Assembly: GCA_964485095.1 (NCBI GenBank)
Contig: CAZAIB010000007.1
Coordinates: forward strand, 1-64,000
Source of the DNA: CAYNWT01 sp964485095
GTDB lineage: Bacteria > Planctomycetota > Planctomycetia > Planctomycetales > Planctomycetaceae
DNA length: 64,000 nt
Reading direction: 5' to 3'
A program made the translations under genes and the position numbers. This document shows positions 1-8,683 of this stretch, one piece after another. The notes below the pieces were generated by a model that saw nothing but the letters and a program-made list of their open reading frames with translations, did no database searches and was not told the DNA's origin. How positions within the stretch are numbered: position 1 is the first letter of the stretch; every line of letters begins with the position of its first letter.

Positions 1-298
1 AAAACAGATTGCCAGAGGTGTGAGCCAGTGCGGTGTCCGCATCGGTGCGCCCTTAACTGCAGTAATCAAGGTGTCCGAGTGAACCACAAACGACGCAGTA
101 AGCGCGGCGTCCGAGGCGCACCAGGACGGTTCCCTCGATTTATCGGGTGGCGGACCTGGCAATCTGTAACGATTATTCCGGAGTTGGCGATTTCTCCGGT
201 TGTATTAGCTGTACCGGCGCGCGGAACCGGGGCGCAGGGCGTAGTTGTGTGAGCGTTCTCCCGGAGTGTTCGGCAGTAACTGCCGAAGCTTGGCCTGC
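1..298. other. No supported gene in the left-hand 298 bases
   Basis: Short open frames exist here on both strands, but none has a recognisable domain, a signal peptide or a convincing ribosome binding site. Apart from the hairpin at 269-287 I see a looser CCGGAG/CTCCGG repeat near 178-199. The stretch is probably the 3' flank of the giant gene. Confidence 0.5.
269..287. other. Hairpin downstream of the 1221-aa gene
   Basis: Perfect 8-bp inverted repeat TTCGGCAG / CTGCCGAA with a 3-nt loop, 12 bases past the stop codon of the minus-strand giant gene. There is no T-run on either side, so it may stabilise the mRNA 3' end or be a weak terminator. Confidence 0.4.
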
Positions 299-3200
299 CT
301 ACATTGTGTCGAGGTCGAAATCCAACCCAGCGTGCAGTGCATCAACCTGCTCGACCTGAGTCGAGTTGGCTGTACGCCGCTCTCCCGCTGCAAGGAACCC
401 GTACATGATTTCGTTCGCATCTGCTGGGCGGTATGTGTCCGCGTAACCCAATGCGTGTCCGATTTCATGAACCACGACGGTCAGCAGGTCCATTGAAACG
501 CCGATCTCGTCATCAGTGACATCAAACGGCGTCTGATCAATGTACCAACCGAAGTCGGCTCCATTGTCGTCGATGCGGATGGAATTGTTGGCCGCTTCAC
601 CTAGCCGTGACGATCCGAGTTCCACAACAGAAATCTGCAGTGTCTCCAGAATCGCAAGCTGCTGTCTGGTCAGTGGCTGCTGACGCCACTGCTCGATAGC
701 CGCTTCGACGATGGGCTGCAGTTCGGCTTCCGTTAGAACGCGATCTGATGCTTCAGTCGGTGGCACCCCTGTCGCCAACAGTGGGCTGGCCGCCGCAGGT
801 GTCTGGAACGAATAAGCCTTGCCTGACTGGCTGCCATTGGGATCACTCAGCGGTGCGCCGGCGATGAGATAGCGGTTGGTGATCGCGATGCTGCTTCCAA
901 GATTATCTCCAGCTCGCGCGTCGTCTGCTTCGTGTTTTGCGGTCTCAGTCCATACGTCCGTGTTCCCGACGCGATCAAAGATAAACGCAGCGCCAGCTTT
1001 TCCGATGCCTGCGTCAGTCTCTTTGGTTCGCGCGCCAACTGCGATGCGCTCCTGCGTGATATCCACATCAAAGCCAAAGTGATCGCGGATCGCTGAATCA
1101 GATGGCGTCAGCCTGGCAGCCACATTCCACTGGTTCGATCCACCAAGATTGCGTCGCAAAACATAGGCGGCTCCGGAACTCAGATCGCTAACATCGGCTT
1201 CTTCATTGAATGCGCCAACCACGGCAAGCGAACGGTAGATCGCAACAGAATAGCCGAACCGGTCACCCTGGCTGACGTCGTTGTCTGTATCCGGAGCCTC
1301 GACCTTGCGGCTAAGAATCCATTTGTTGTTGTCGTTGCGTCTGTAGAGATACACAGCACCTTGCTGAAGGCGATCACCCGCAACCCGCGGCGCGCCGACG
1401 ATGAGATTGTTGCCCTCAACGTCGAGGCTAAACCCGAATTGGTCGTCCCGGACCGTGTTGACGTCGGACAGACGAACCTGCTGGGTCCAGACACCATTAT
1501 TGGCTCGCGAGAAGACATACGCGGCACCGGTGTTCCTTCTAACCGGCCCATCGGCCAGCCTTGAACCGGCAACGATGGTGTCTCCATCAATCGCGACTGC
1601 ATTGCCGAACCAATCACCCCTTGCGGCGTCGTCGGCCTGAAGTCGCTGGACCAGTCCCCAGTTGTCCTCACCGCCGATGTCCTGGCCAAACACATACACC
1701 GCGCCAGAAGACCGGTCTACCGCTGAGTTCTCCTGCAGCGGCGCTCCGACAACAAGAGTGCCACCGTCAAGTGCTACGGAGTGGCCAAACAGGTCGCCGC
1801 CATCGACATTGTCGATTCGGTCGGGACTTTGAATCTCAGTGACAAAGGCCCACGAGTTCACACCGGTTCGGCGGTAGATGCTCACGGCGCCGTTGCCATT
1901 CTGCTGCGGTGCTGCTACCGCTGCAAAGCGACCCGAGATTGCGACGTCCCCTCCAAAGTTGTCACCCGCCTCGCCATTCAGCCTACTCAGTAGTTCTTCA
2001 GGAATGGCTTCAATCTCAACGCGGTGGTCTTCGACTTCGCCGTCTGCCGCCGGACCGTCCGGGGCTAGCCCTCCGTCGGTACTAAAGCGGAATCGTGAAA
2101 ATGTGATGCCTTCTTCGGCACCGGCGGGAACCTCGAATGTCAGGCGATTCGTGCCTGAAGTCAGCTGCGCATCTCTAAAGATCTGCTCGCCCGCGTCGTT
2201 CCAGTCACCGTCGTTGTTGAAGTCAATCCACGCGTTCAATAGCCCGTTGGTTGATGCGTCAATCTCCACTGTGGTACTTGTTTCCGGATTCAGAGAACCG
2301 ATAAACCTGACGCCATCCTCATCGTTGCCGATGGTGCCTGATTCCGGGAAGAACACATCGACATCGTCACCACTGGTCGCACTTGGCTGACCGTCCGGGT
2401 CTGCGTCAACTCCGCTGCCGAGGTAGATTCCATCGACAATGACGTGTGACGCACCGTTGTCTGCCGCCAGCGTTGGATAGTCGGGGTTCTCGAACAGCCA
2501 CGCTCGGTAACTCACGAAGACCTGCCCGCGAGCGTCCAGTGAATACTCACGAACAATGTTATCGTTCTGGTCGTATTCAGCTAACGAATACTCGGTGAAG
2601 TTCCGGCCCGGCAGGCCCCAGCTAATCAGCACATTCCCGTTGTTCAATTCCTGAACCGAACCGGTTGGTCCGACGGCGTAGGTCGGGTGAATAATCTCGC
2701 GCACCAGGGTCGCGGTCTGTCGCCGTTCGTCGATCTCGTACTCAGCATACCGCAGTCGCCGATCATCACCGGTGGGCCTGTTCGCATACTGGGGAGTGTC
2801 AGGGCAGGGCGTGCCGTTATCAAAGAACGCCAGGTTCCCGTTGGAAAGAATCTGCGCGGTGTGTTGTCCGCACGGGCCGCCCCAGGGATCGTCAGTCTCC
2901 AACTGGCTGCGCGGACCGCCAAACGTCCAAATTGTTTCGCCGGTTTCGCCGTCGAACTTCAGGATCGAAGACCAACGCAGGGAAACGATGAAGTCACCGT
3001 TGTCGTCGATATCCACTGAGTTGATATGGGCGTACTCCGGCAAACGGTCGATGCCGCCAATGATGTCCTGTTCGATGTCCAACGCGTCCCAACTGTTCCA
3101 AAGCAGCAGCTGCTCGTTGGTCTCAGCGTCTACAACCTGAACGATGGAGTCTTCATAGAAGACGCCGTCACGTACGATTCCGTTGTAAGAAATGAAGACA

Positions 3201-3964
3201 TAGTCGCCTTCCGGGGTGAACAGGAAATCGTGAAAGTCGGTGTGGTTCAAGCCCTCACCGACGGTGCTAATTCGATCGATCTCATTGAAGTCGCTATCCA
3301 ACAACACGATCTCATTGTCCAGGGTACCAAACTCATTGAGCCCGTTTTCCTGGGCGTAAGTGAAGATGCCGTTGTCGTGCAATTTGAAGTCGAAGGTACG
3401 GAGTCCCCCGGTGTCGTGAACAAGTTCCGGCACACCGTTGTTATCGACCTTCAACAAGTAAGTTGTGCCATCCTGTGCTCGCGGGGTCAGATAGATGGAA
3501 CCGTCGGCAGCAGCCTCGGTGTCGTTGGTCTGAATTTCCAACGGGAAGTCGACAGGCAGGTAAAACAATTCGTACGTGCGTGTTCCATCCGTGTCGTTTG
3601 ACACTTCGATGGTCACAGTTTCACCATTCGCGATATCGTTCAGTTCCACACTGGCACCCGCATTGACCTCTCGGCCATTGACGACAACCTGATCTCCGCG
3701 CTGAGCATTCGGTGTGACGGTGATTCCGTCTGTGTCACCGGTTGGATTCACCGCGTACCGCAGGATGTCCGGGGAGAAAGCGGGGTAAACATCAATACCC
3801 TCTCCAGCAACCTGAATACCTTCCAGCTCCGGACCAGCAATCAGACCGGCTGTCGCCGCCGTGGTCGCATCACCAAAGTCCAGACCAGTCAATAATTGCC
3901 GATTCTCGAGGACATCTGCATGGTGAGAAACTGTGTTGCGTTGAAGTCGTCGTCGTCGATGCAT
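299..3964 (-). CDS. Secreted multidomain protein: ASST-like, GEVED, FG-GAP repeats, metalloprotease-like C-terminus
   Basis: A 1221-residue protein. The N-terminus is Arg-rich and carries LENRQLL near residue 20, matching the LEPR-XLL type export/anchor signature of planctomycete surface proteins. Residues about 45-135 look like a cadherin-like beta sandwich. Residues about 140-490 resemble the arylsulfotransferase (ASST) propeller family, with His-rich segments such as HTDFHDFLF, AHINSVDID and GQHTAQIL. A GEVED-type domain follows (about 515-650, with NAWIDFNNDGDW and GEVEDHRVEI). Then come about five FG-GAP/integrin-alpha-like repeats (about 655-1010, each with D..G..V.I....VGA). The C-terminal 150 residues contain HEIGHALGYAD, an HExxHxxGxxD zinc site as in matrixin-like proteases, with a Met-turn-like EIMYG downstream. 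Domain identity is inferred from motifs. The true activity (sulfotransfer, adhesion or proteolysis) is unknown. Confidence 0.88.
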   Translation of the reverse strand: MHRRRRLQRNTVSHHADVLENRQLLTGLDFGDATTAATAGLIAGPELEGIQVAGEGIDVYPAFSPDILRYAVNPTGDTDGITVTPNAQRGDQVVVNGREVNAGASVELNDIANGETVTIEVSNDTDGTRTYELFYLPVDFPLEIQTNDTEAAADGSIYLTPRAQDGTTYLLKVDNNGVPELVHDTGGLRTFDFKLHDNGIFTYAQENGLNEFGTLDNEIVLLDSDFNEIDRISTVGEGLNHTDFHDFLFTPEGDYVFISYNGIVRDGVFYEDSIVQVVDAETNEQLLLWNSWDALDIEQDIIGGIDRLPEYAHINSVDIDDNGDFIVSLRWSSILKFDGETGETIWTFGGPRSQLETDDPWGGPCGQHTAQILSNGNLAFFDNGTPCPDTPQYANRPTGDDRRLRYAEYEIDERRQTATLVREIIHPTYAVGPTGSVQELNNGNVLISWGLPGRNFTEYSLAEYDQNDNIVREYSLDARGQVFVSYRAWLFENPDYPTLAADNGASHVIVDGIYLGSGVDADPDGQPSATSGDDVDVFFPESGTIGNDEDGVRFIGSLNPETSTTVEIDASTNGLLNAWIDFNNDGDWNDAGEQIFRDAQLTSGTNRLTFEVPAGAEEGITFSRFRFSTDGGLAPDGPAADGEVEDHRVEIEAIPEELLSRLNGEAGDNFGGDVAISGRFAAVAAPQQNGNGAVSIYRRTGVNSWAFVTEIQSPDRIDNVDGGDLFGHSVALDGGTLVVGAPLQENSAVDRSSGAVYVFGQDIGGEDNWGLVQRLQADDAARGDWFGNAVAIDGDTIVAGSRLADGPVRRNTGAAYVFSRANNGVWTQQVRLSDVNTVRDDQFGFSLDVEGNNLIVGAPRVAGDRLQQGAVYLYRRNDNNKWILSRKVEAPDTDNDVSQGDRFGYSVAIYRSLAVVGAFNEEADVSDLSSGAAYVLRRNLGGSNQWNVAARLTPSDSAIRDHFGFDVDITQERIAVGARTKETDAGIGKAGAAFIFDRVGNTDVWTETAKHEADDARAGDNLGSSIAITNRYLIAGAPLSDPNGSQSGKAYSFQTPAAASPLLATGVPPTEASDRVLTEAELQPIVEAAIEQWRQQPLTRQQLAILETLQISVVELGSSRLGEAANNSIRIDDNGADFGWYIDQTPFDVTDDEIGVSMDLLTVVVHEIGHALGYADTYRPADANEIMYGFLAAGERRTANSTQVEQVDALHAGLDFDLDTM

Positions 3965-4350
3965 GGTTGCGCCCGTTCAATCAAACTTGACTGTGTCTAG
4001 TCCAAAAACGGTTGGTTTTTGGGCTCGTCAGCAGACAATTGAGTCAATTCCCGTCACAATAGGACGAATAGGGCAACTGAATCCTATCAGTTTGCCCAAG
4101 TACCGCCCGCCGATTGGCTATATGTACGTTTTCTCTGACAGCGGCCGGCGTGGGTGGCATCAACATCTGCGTGCCAGTGGTTCGACGCAGGGGTTTAGCG
4201 GAACTAAAACCCGGGTAGAGATGTAAGACTGACTGGACTATCACCGTCACTGGACATACTTGGAGGGCGTTCCAACGCCCGGTCGATGAGAACCATGGAT
4301 GCCGCAGTTGCACCGGACTGTGAGTTAGAGAACGCTTAGGACTCAAAGAA
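3965..4350. promoter_or_regulatory. Divergent intergenic region with a perfect hairpin
   Basis: This 386-base gap lies between the start of the minus-strand giant gene and the start of the plus-strand dsbD-like gene, so both promoters should lie here. I cannot point to convincing -35/-10 boxes. A perfect 7-bp hairpin sits at 4265-4280. Short open frames in the region have no recognisable content. Confidence 0.5.
4265..4280. repeat. Palindrome GGGCGTTCCAACGCCC, copy 1
   Basis: Perfect 7-bp arms around CC, 70 bases upstream of the dsbD-like start. The first 14 bases recur at 56048-56061 in another intergenic region, so it may be a dispersed short repeat rather than a local operator. Confidence 0.55.
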
Positions 4351-6699
4351 ATGTTTGCAATCAAACACGTCGCAACCTTGCTGCTGGCACTCACGCTGAC
4401 GGCTCCTTTGTCCCTTGGGCAGGATCTGGAGCTGGACGATCTACTTGGAACAGGCGGTCAGTTCGGACCCAAGAAGGCCGAAGTGAGTGCGAGGCTGATT
4501 ACCGGTCGGTTAGAGACCGGAGCGGTGGCGTATCTGCACGTCGATGTGATTCTGCCCCTGAACCACTACATCTACTCGCTGAATCCCGACTTTGCCGGCT
4601 GCACCGAAATCACGCTAGGCAAGATCGAAGGTCTGGAACCGATTGATGCCGAGTTCAAGCCGACTCGCAAGCCAAAGGCCAAGTACGACGAGATTCTGGA
4701 AGAGACACTAGAGAAGTTCCACGACGATATTACCTGGGTCAAACGCTTCAAAATCACCGACGCACGCGCGGCTGCGATTTCCGGGCAGCTGACAGGTCAG
4801 TACTGCACCGAAGGCAAGAACGGGCAGGGCGGAAACTGCACGCCGATTCGCCCACCGGCTGAGTTTGCTGTGGACCTCGAAGTCGATGACGAACTGGCGA
4901 GTGAGCCCGCAGAGACTGTTGTTTTCGAATACACAGAACAACCAACACGCGGAAAGAACAATAAGCCAGACCCACTGTCACTGAAGTTCAGTTTGACTCC
5001 GGCGAACCCGAAGCCGGGCGATGAAGTTGATTTGCAAATTACAATGAACCTGACGGATGGTTGGCATACGTTTTCGCAGTATCAAGACCCAGCCAACACG
5101 GGCCTCCCGACAAAGATTCAGGTGACTCAGGTCGCCGGCCTTGAGCCACTGGAACCAGGCTTCCAGCCCAACCACGAACCTGAGATCGCTGATCCATTTA
5201 ATGACGGTAAGGAACAGTCGTTGTTTCACGGTGATGTGACCTGGACCCGCCGCTACCGCGTTGTCGCTGACAAAGTGGCCGTGACTGGTTCAATCGAGTA
5301 CCAGGCCTGCAAGAACGCATGCCTTGGCCCAAAAGCCGTCGACTTCACGCTTGGAGAGCCAACCATCGCGATGACTGCAGTGGGCCCCGCAGACACTGGT
5401 CTCCTCTCAGCAGTCCAGGAGTCGGCGTCCGCCTCTGCATCTGACGAACCGGCGAACCTTGCAATGGCATTGTTGTTTGCTTTTCTTGGCGGACTGATTC
5501 TGAATGTGATGCCTTGTGTCTTGCCTGTCCTTGCCATCAAAGTGCTCAGTTTCGTCAAGCAGGCTGGTGAGAGTCGGTCCCAGATTTTCATTCTCAACGT
5601 GGCCTATGCCGCTGGCGTTGTCACTGTGTTCCTCATCTTGGCTGTACTGGCCGTCACTCTAAAACTGGGTTGGGGAGACTTGTTCCAGCACAGTGCATTC
5701 AACTTTGTAATGGCGGCGATGATCTTTGCCATGGCGCTCAGCTTGCTCGGAGTCTTTGAGATTCCCATCCCGGGCATGGGAGGCGGCCAAAGCAAAGAAG
5801 GGCCTTCCGGGGCATTCCTCACAGGAATTTTCGCGACGATTCTGGCAACACCATGCTCCGGGCCGTTCCTCGGCCCAACGTTCATCTGGTCTGTGAAGCA
5901 AACTCCTATGGTGACCTACCTCGTCTGGGGCATCATGGGTCTTGGAATGGCGAGCCCCTACCTGCTGTTCGCTATTGTGCCTTCAGCCGTCAAGCTGCTC
6001 CCCAAGCCTGGTATGTGGATGGTGCGGTTCAAAGAATTCGCTGGCTTCGTCCTCCTACTGACGGTTGTCTACTTCTTCTATGTACTTGAAGATCGATTCG
6101 CAGTTCCGTTGCTTATTGGTTTGGTGGCTCTTGGAATCGCATTGTGGATGGTCGGATCGCTATATCAGCACAACGCGCCAGCATCCCAAAAGTGGAAGGT
6201 CCGCATCGCCGCCTTGCTTGTGTGCGTTGGCGGGTTCTTCGGTGCTCGAGAATTTGTAAAACCAGCACCGTTGTTTGCGAATGAGCTACCTATCGTCGAA
6301 GACGGCCAGACACTTCCTTGGCGTCGATTCTCTGAAGAGCGGTTGTTCGCGATGTTGTACCAAAAGAAAACTGTGATGATTGACTTCAGCGCAGACTGGT
6401 GTCAGAGCTGCAAGCTCAACGAACACGTCGCATTGAACACTCCGGAGACACTCGCTCTGGTCAAGGATCACGAGATCGTTCCTCTGTACGCAGACAAGAC
6501 AAACCGAAATAGCCCTGAGAGCCAGGAGATTCAACGGTACCTTGACCGGTTTAAGAGTATCAGCATTCCACTCACGGTTATCATTCCCAATGGTGACATG
6601 GAGCACCCGGTCATCCTGCGAGATGCGTTCACACAAGATACGCTAACCAGTGCTATCAAGAAGGCTGTGGGCAACAATAAAGTCGCTCAGGCAAACTGA
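4351..6699 (+). CDS. dsbD: DsbD-type thiol:disulfide interchange protein
   Basis: 782 residues with the three-part DsbD layout. Its role would be to pass electrons from cytoplasmic thioredoxin across the membrane to extracytoplasmic thiol proteins. A signal peptide covers about residues 1-23. Two DsbD alpha-like immunoglobulin-type domains follow (about 38-170 and 205-335), each with Cys pairs. The polytopic core (about 365-625) has the two expected membrane cysteines in NVMPCVLPVL (about residue 388) and ATPCSGPFLGP (about 500). The C-terminal thioredoxin-like domain carries DWCQSCK near 682, a CxxC site. The duplicated N-terminal domain makes it longer than the roughly 570 residues of the E. 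coli protein. It starts a plus-strand run: the ABC ATPase begins 8 bases after its stop. The ATG at 4351 gives a clean signal peptide. Confidence 0.93.
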   Translation: MFAIKHVATLLLALTLTAPLSLGQDLELDDLLGTGGQFGPKKAEVSARLITGRLETGAVAYLHVDVILPLNHYIYSLNPDFAGCTEITLGKIEGLEPIDAEFKPTRKPKAKYDEILEETLEKFHDDITWVKRFKITDARAAAISGQLTGQYCTEGKNGQGGNCTPIRPPAEFAVDLEVDDELASEPAETVVFEYTEQPTRGKNNKPDPLSLKFSLTPANPKPGDEVDLQITMNLTDGWHTFSQYQDPANTGLPTKIQVTQVAGLEPLEPGFQPNHEPEIADPFNDGKEQSLFHGDVTWTRRYRVVADKVAVTGSIEYQACKNACLGPKAVDFTLGEPTIAMTAVGPADTGLLSAVQESASASASDEPANLAMALLFAFLGGLILNVMPCVLPVLAIKVLSFVKQAGESRSQIFILNVAYAAGVVTVFLILAVLAVTLKLGWGDLFQHSAFNFVMAAMIFAMALSLLGVFEIPIPGMGGGQSKEGPSGAFLTGIFATILATPCSGPFLGPTFIWSVKQTPMVTYLVWGIMGLGMASPYLLFAIVPSAVKLLPKPGMWMVRFKEFAGFVLLLTVVYFFYVLEDRFAVPLLIGLVALGIALWMVGSLYQHNAPASQKWKVRIAALLVCVGGFFGAREFVKPAPLFANELPIVEDGQTLPWRRFSEERLFAMLYQKKTVMIDFSADWCQSCKLNEHVALNTPETLALVKDHEIVPLYADKTNRNSPESQEIQRYLDRFKSISIPLTVIIPNGDMEHPVILRDAFTQDTLTSAIKKAVGNNKVAQAN

Positions 6700-6707
6700 T
6701 TGATTCA

Positions 6708-7379
6708 ATGATCGCAGTCACTGATCTGGTCTTTCAATACCCCAGCTCGCCGTTCGAAATTCGGATTGGCGAGTTGGCTGTTGCCGGATCAGAGAGTGTC
6801 GCGGTTGTGGGTCCGAGCGGTTCTGGCAAAACCACGCTGTTGAATCTGCTGGCGGGCATTCTGGAACCTGACTCCGGCGGCATTGTCGTCAGCGGGACTC
6901 AATTAATGGGTCTGTCCGATGCACAACGTCGGGACTTTCGCATTGCGAACATCGGCTTCGTGTTTCAGGACTTTGAACTGGTTGACTACCTGAATGTTCG
7001 CGAGAACATCCTGCTGCCCTGTTTCATTAACTCGTCGTTGTCCGCGACGACTGAAATCAGACAGCGAGCCGACGAGCTAGCCGGATCGATGGGTATCGGC
7101 GACAAGTTGACTCGCCAAATCCATAGACTCTCACAGGGCGAACGCCAACGCGTTGCCATCTGCCGCGCGTTGTTGACGAAACCGAAATTGCTGCTGGCGG
7201 ACGAACCGACTGGGAATCTGGACCCGGCCAACAAATCGCACATCGTCGAACTGCTAACGAACTACGTGCGAGAAGCCGAAGCGACACTGGTCGCGGTAAC
7301 TCACGACCATTCACTGCTGCCGCAGTTCGATCGAACCGTCGACTTCAATGAACTTCTGACGGCGGTACCGACCTCGTGA
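6708..7379 (+). CDS. ABC transporter ATP-binding protein (LolD/MacB type)
   Basis: 223 residues, the usual size for a MacB/LolD/FtsE-type ATPase. Visible motifs: Walker A GPSGSGKTT (about residue 36), Q-loop FVFQDFELVDYLNVREN, signature LSQGERQR, Walker B LLLADEPTGNLDP and the H-loop VTHDH. It would energise the permease encoded next: its stop overlaps that gene's GTG start by 4 bases (GTGA), a translational-coupling arrangement. ATPases of this class work with FtsX-like permeases in lipoprotein release, macrolide/peptide efflux or mechanotransmission. The substrate here cannot be told from sequence. Confidence 0.95.
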   Translation: MIAVTDLVFQYPSSPFEIRIGELAVAGSESVAVVGPSGSGKTTLLNLLAGILEPDSGGIVVSGTQLMGLSDAQRRDFRIANIGFVFQDFELVDYLNVRENILLPCFINSSLSATTEIRQRADELAGSMGIGDKLTRQIHRLSQGERQRVAICRALLTKPKLLLADEPTGNLDPANKSHIVELLTNYVREAEATLVAVTHDHSLLPQFDRTVDFNELLTAVPTS

Positions 7380-8554
7380 GTAACGCGTTCAGGCTGGCAT
7401 GGCGACACCTGTGCTTTCACCGCTTGCGAACAGCGATACTGGTTCTGTGCCTGACACTCACGCTGTCCCTGCCGCTATGTCTCCGGTTCCTGGTCAACCG
7501 ATTCCAAACACAACTCCGCGCCCGTGCGGCAGCAACTCCATTGATCATCGGCGCGCCGGGCAGTCAGTTCGACCTGGCGATTAGCACGCTTTACTTCGAC
7601 GCCAAACCACCGCCTTCGATTTCGATGGAAACGGCAAACTACGTCACCAACAGCGGGCTGGCCACAGCCATCCCAATGCACGTTCGGTTTCGAGCGAAGA
7701 AGTTTCCCGTCGTTGGAACGACGCTTGAATACTTCACCTTCCGCGAATCGCGAATCATGGCGGGAACGCCGTTGGTTCGGTTGGGTGATTGTGTCCTGGG
7801 TTCGGCGGTCGCTGAGTCATTGGGACTAAAGCCTGGCGACCGGTTACTTACTGACCCCGAAAACGTGTTCGACCTTGCCGGTTCTTATCCGCTCAACATG
7901 CGCATCGTCGGCATCCTCGCGCCGTCCGACACACCCGACGACCGCGCGGTGTTTGTTGATATTCGCAGCGCGTGGATTATCGAAGGCATCGGTCACGGAC
8001 ATCAGGGCCTGGAAAGTGAGAACGATGAAAACCTGATTCTGAAGAAGACAGACAACACGGTCACGGCATCGGCGGCAGTCATTCAATACACCGAAATTAC
8101 CGACGCCAATGTTGCGTCGTTTCACTTCCATGGAACGCCAGACGAGTTCCCCATCTCCAGTGTTATTGCGGTTCCACCCGACGAGGCGTCCGGGACAAAA
8201 CTGATGGGGCGATTCGTTTCAGACAGCAGCAAGGTGCGGATGGTCGAACCGCCGGAGGTTGTCGAACAGTTGCTGGCGATCGTGTTCAGAGTCAAAAAGT
8301 TCTTCGATGCGGCCACCTGGCTTATCGGGATTGTCTCGCTTCTCTTTCTGGTCCTCGTGACTCTGCTCACGCTGAGGCTACGCAAGCGTGAGATGGAGAC
8401 CATGTTTAAACTGGGCTGCAGTCGGGGCACAATTGCCCGGCTTCAACTGGCTGAGATGGCAATTGTGCTGGGAACCAGCCTGGTTCTGGCCCTTTGTGTC
8501 GCTGGTTTGGTACAAAGGTTCGGAACCGAACTGCTGCAACGCGTGTTAATGTAG
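7376..8554 (+). CDS. ABC transporter permease, FtsX/MacB-like
   Basis: 392 residues. It begins with GTG at 7376, overlapping the ATPase stop. Topology is the FtsX/MacB pattern: one transmembrane helix near residues 15-40 (AILVLCLTLTLSLPLCLRFL), a large extracytoplasmic domain (about 45-305), then three helices (about 310-335, 355-380 and the C-terminus). The core after the second helix contains REMETMFKLGCSRGTIARLQ, typical of the cytoplasmic loop in this family. It is shorter than MacB because it has no fused ATPase. The GTG start is supported by coupling and by the absence of an upstream alternative. Confidence 0.9.
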   Translation: MSNAFRLAWRHLCFHRLRTAILVLCLTLTLSLPLCLRFLVNRFQTQLRARAAATPLIIGAPGSQFDLAISTLYFDAKPPPSISMETANYVTNSGLATAIPMHVRFRAKKFPVVGTTLEYFTFRESRIMAGTPLVRLGDCVLGSAVAESLGLKPGDRLLTDPENVFDLAGSYPLNMRIVGILAPSDTPDDRAVFVDIRSAWIIEGIGHGHQGLESENDENLILKKTDNTVTASAAVIQYTEITDANVASFHFHGTPDEFPISSVIAVPPDEASGTKLMGRFVSDSSKVRMVEPPEVVEQLLAIVFRVKKFFDAATWLIGIVSLLFLVLVTLLTLRLRKREMETMFKLGCSRGTIARLQLAEMAIVLGTSLVLALCVAGLVQRFGTELLQRVLM

Positions 8555-8562
8555 ACGCGAAC

Positions 8563-8603
8563 GTAGTGGACGAGGTGACGAGTCCCCCCATAGGTGCCGT
8601 TCA
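8563..8603. repeat. Dispersed intergenic repeat, copy 1
   Basis: GTAGTGGACGAGGTGACGAG plus TCCC (8563-8586), then GCCGTTCA at 8596-8603. The left 24 bases match 21967-21990 at 22 of 24 positions, and the GCCGTTCA segment recurs there too. The element sits directly behind the permease stop. Confidence 0.6.
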
Positions 8604-8683
8604 TTCATCGGTGGACTCGGTGCCTCATCCATTACGACAGTTTGCAGCCGGTACCAATTCAAATCGCTGATTCAGGTTTCGCC

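Noticed and set aside
3026..3601. Plus-strand open frame inside the giant gene
   Set aside because: Lies wholly within the minus-strand giant and has no recognisable content.
8594..8683. GTG start 90 bases upstream of the 591-aa gene
   Set aside because: The GTG lies in a dispersed repeat and the extra residues lack a signal or domain; the ATG at 8684 gives a signal-like start.
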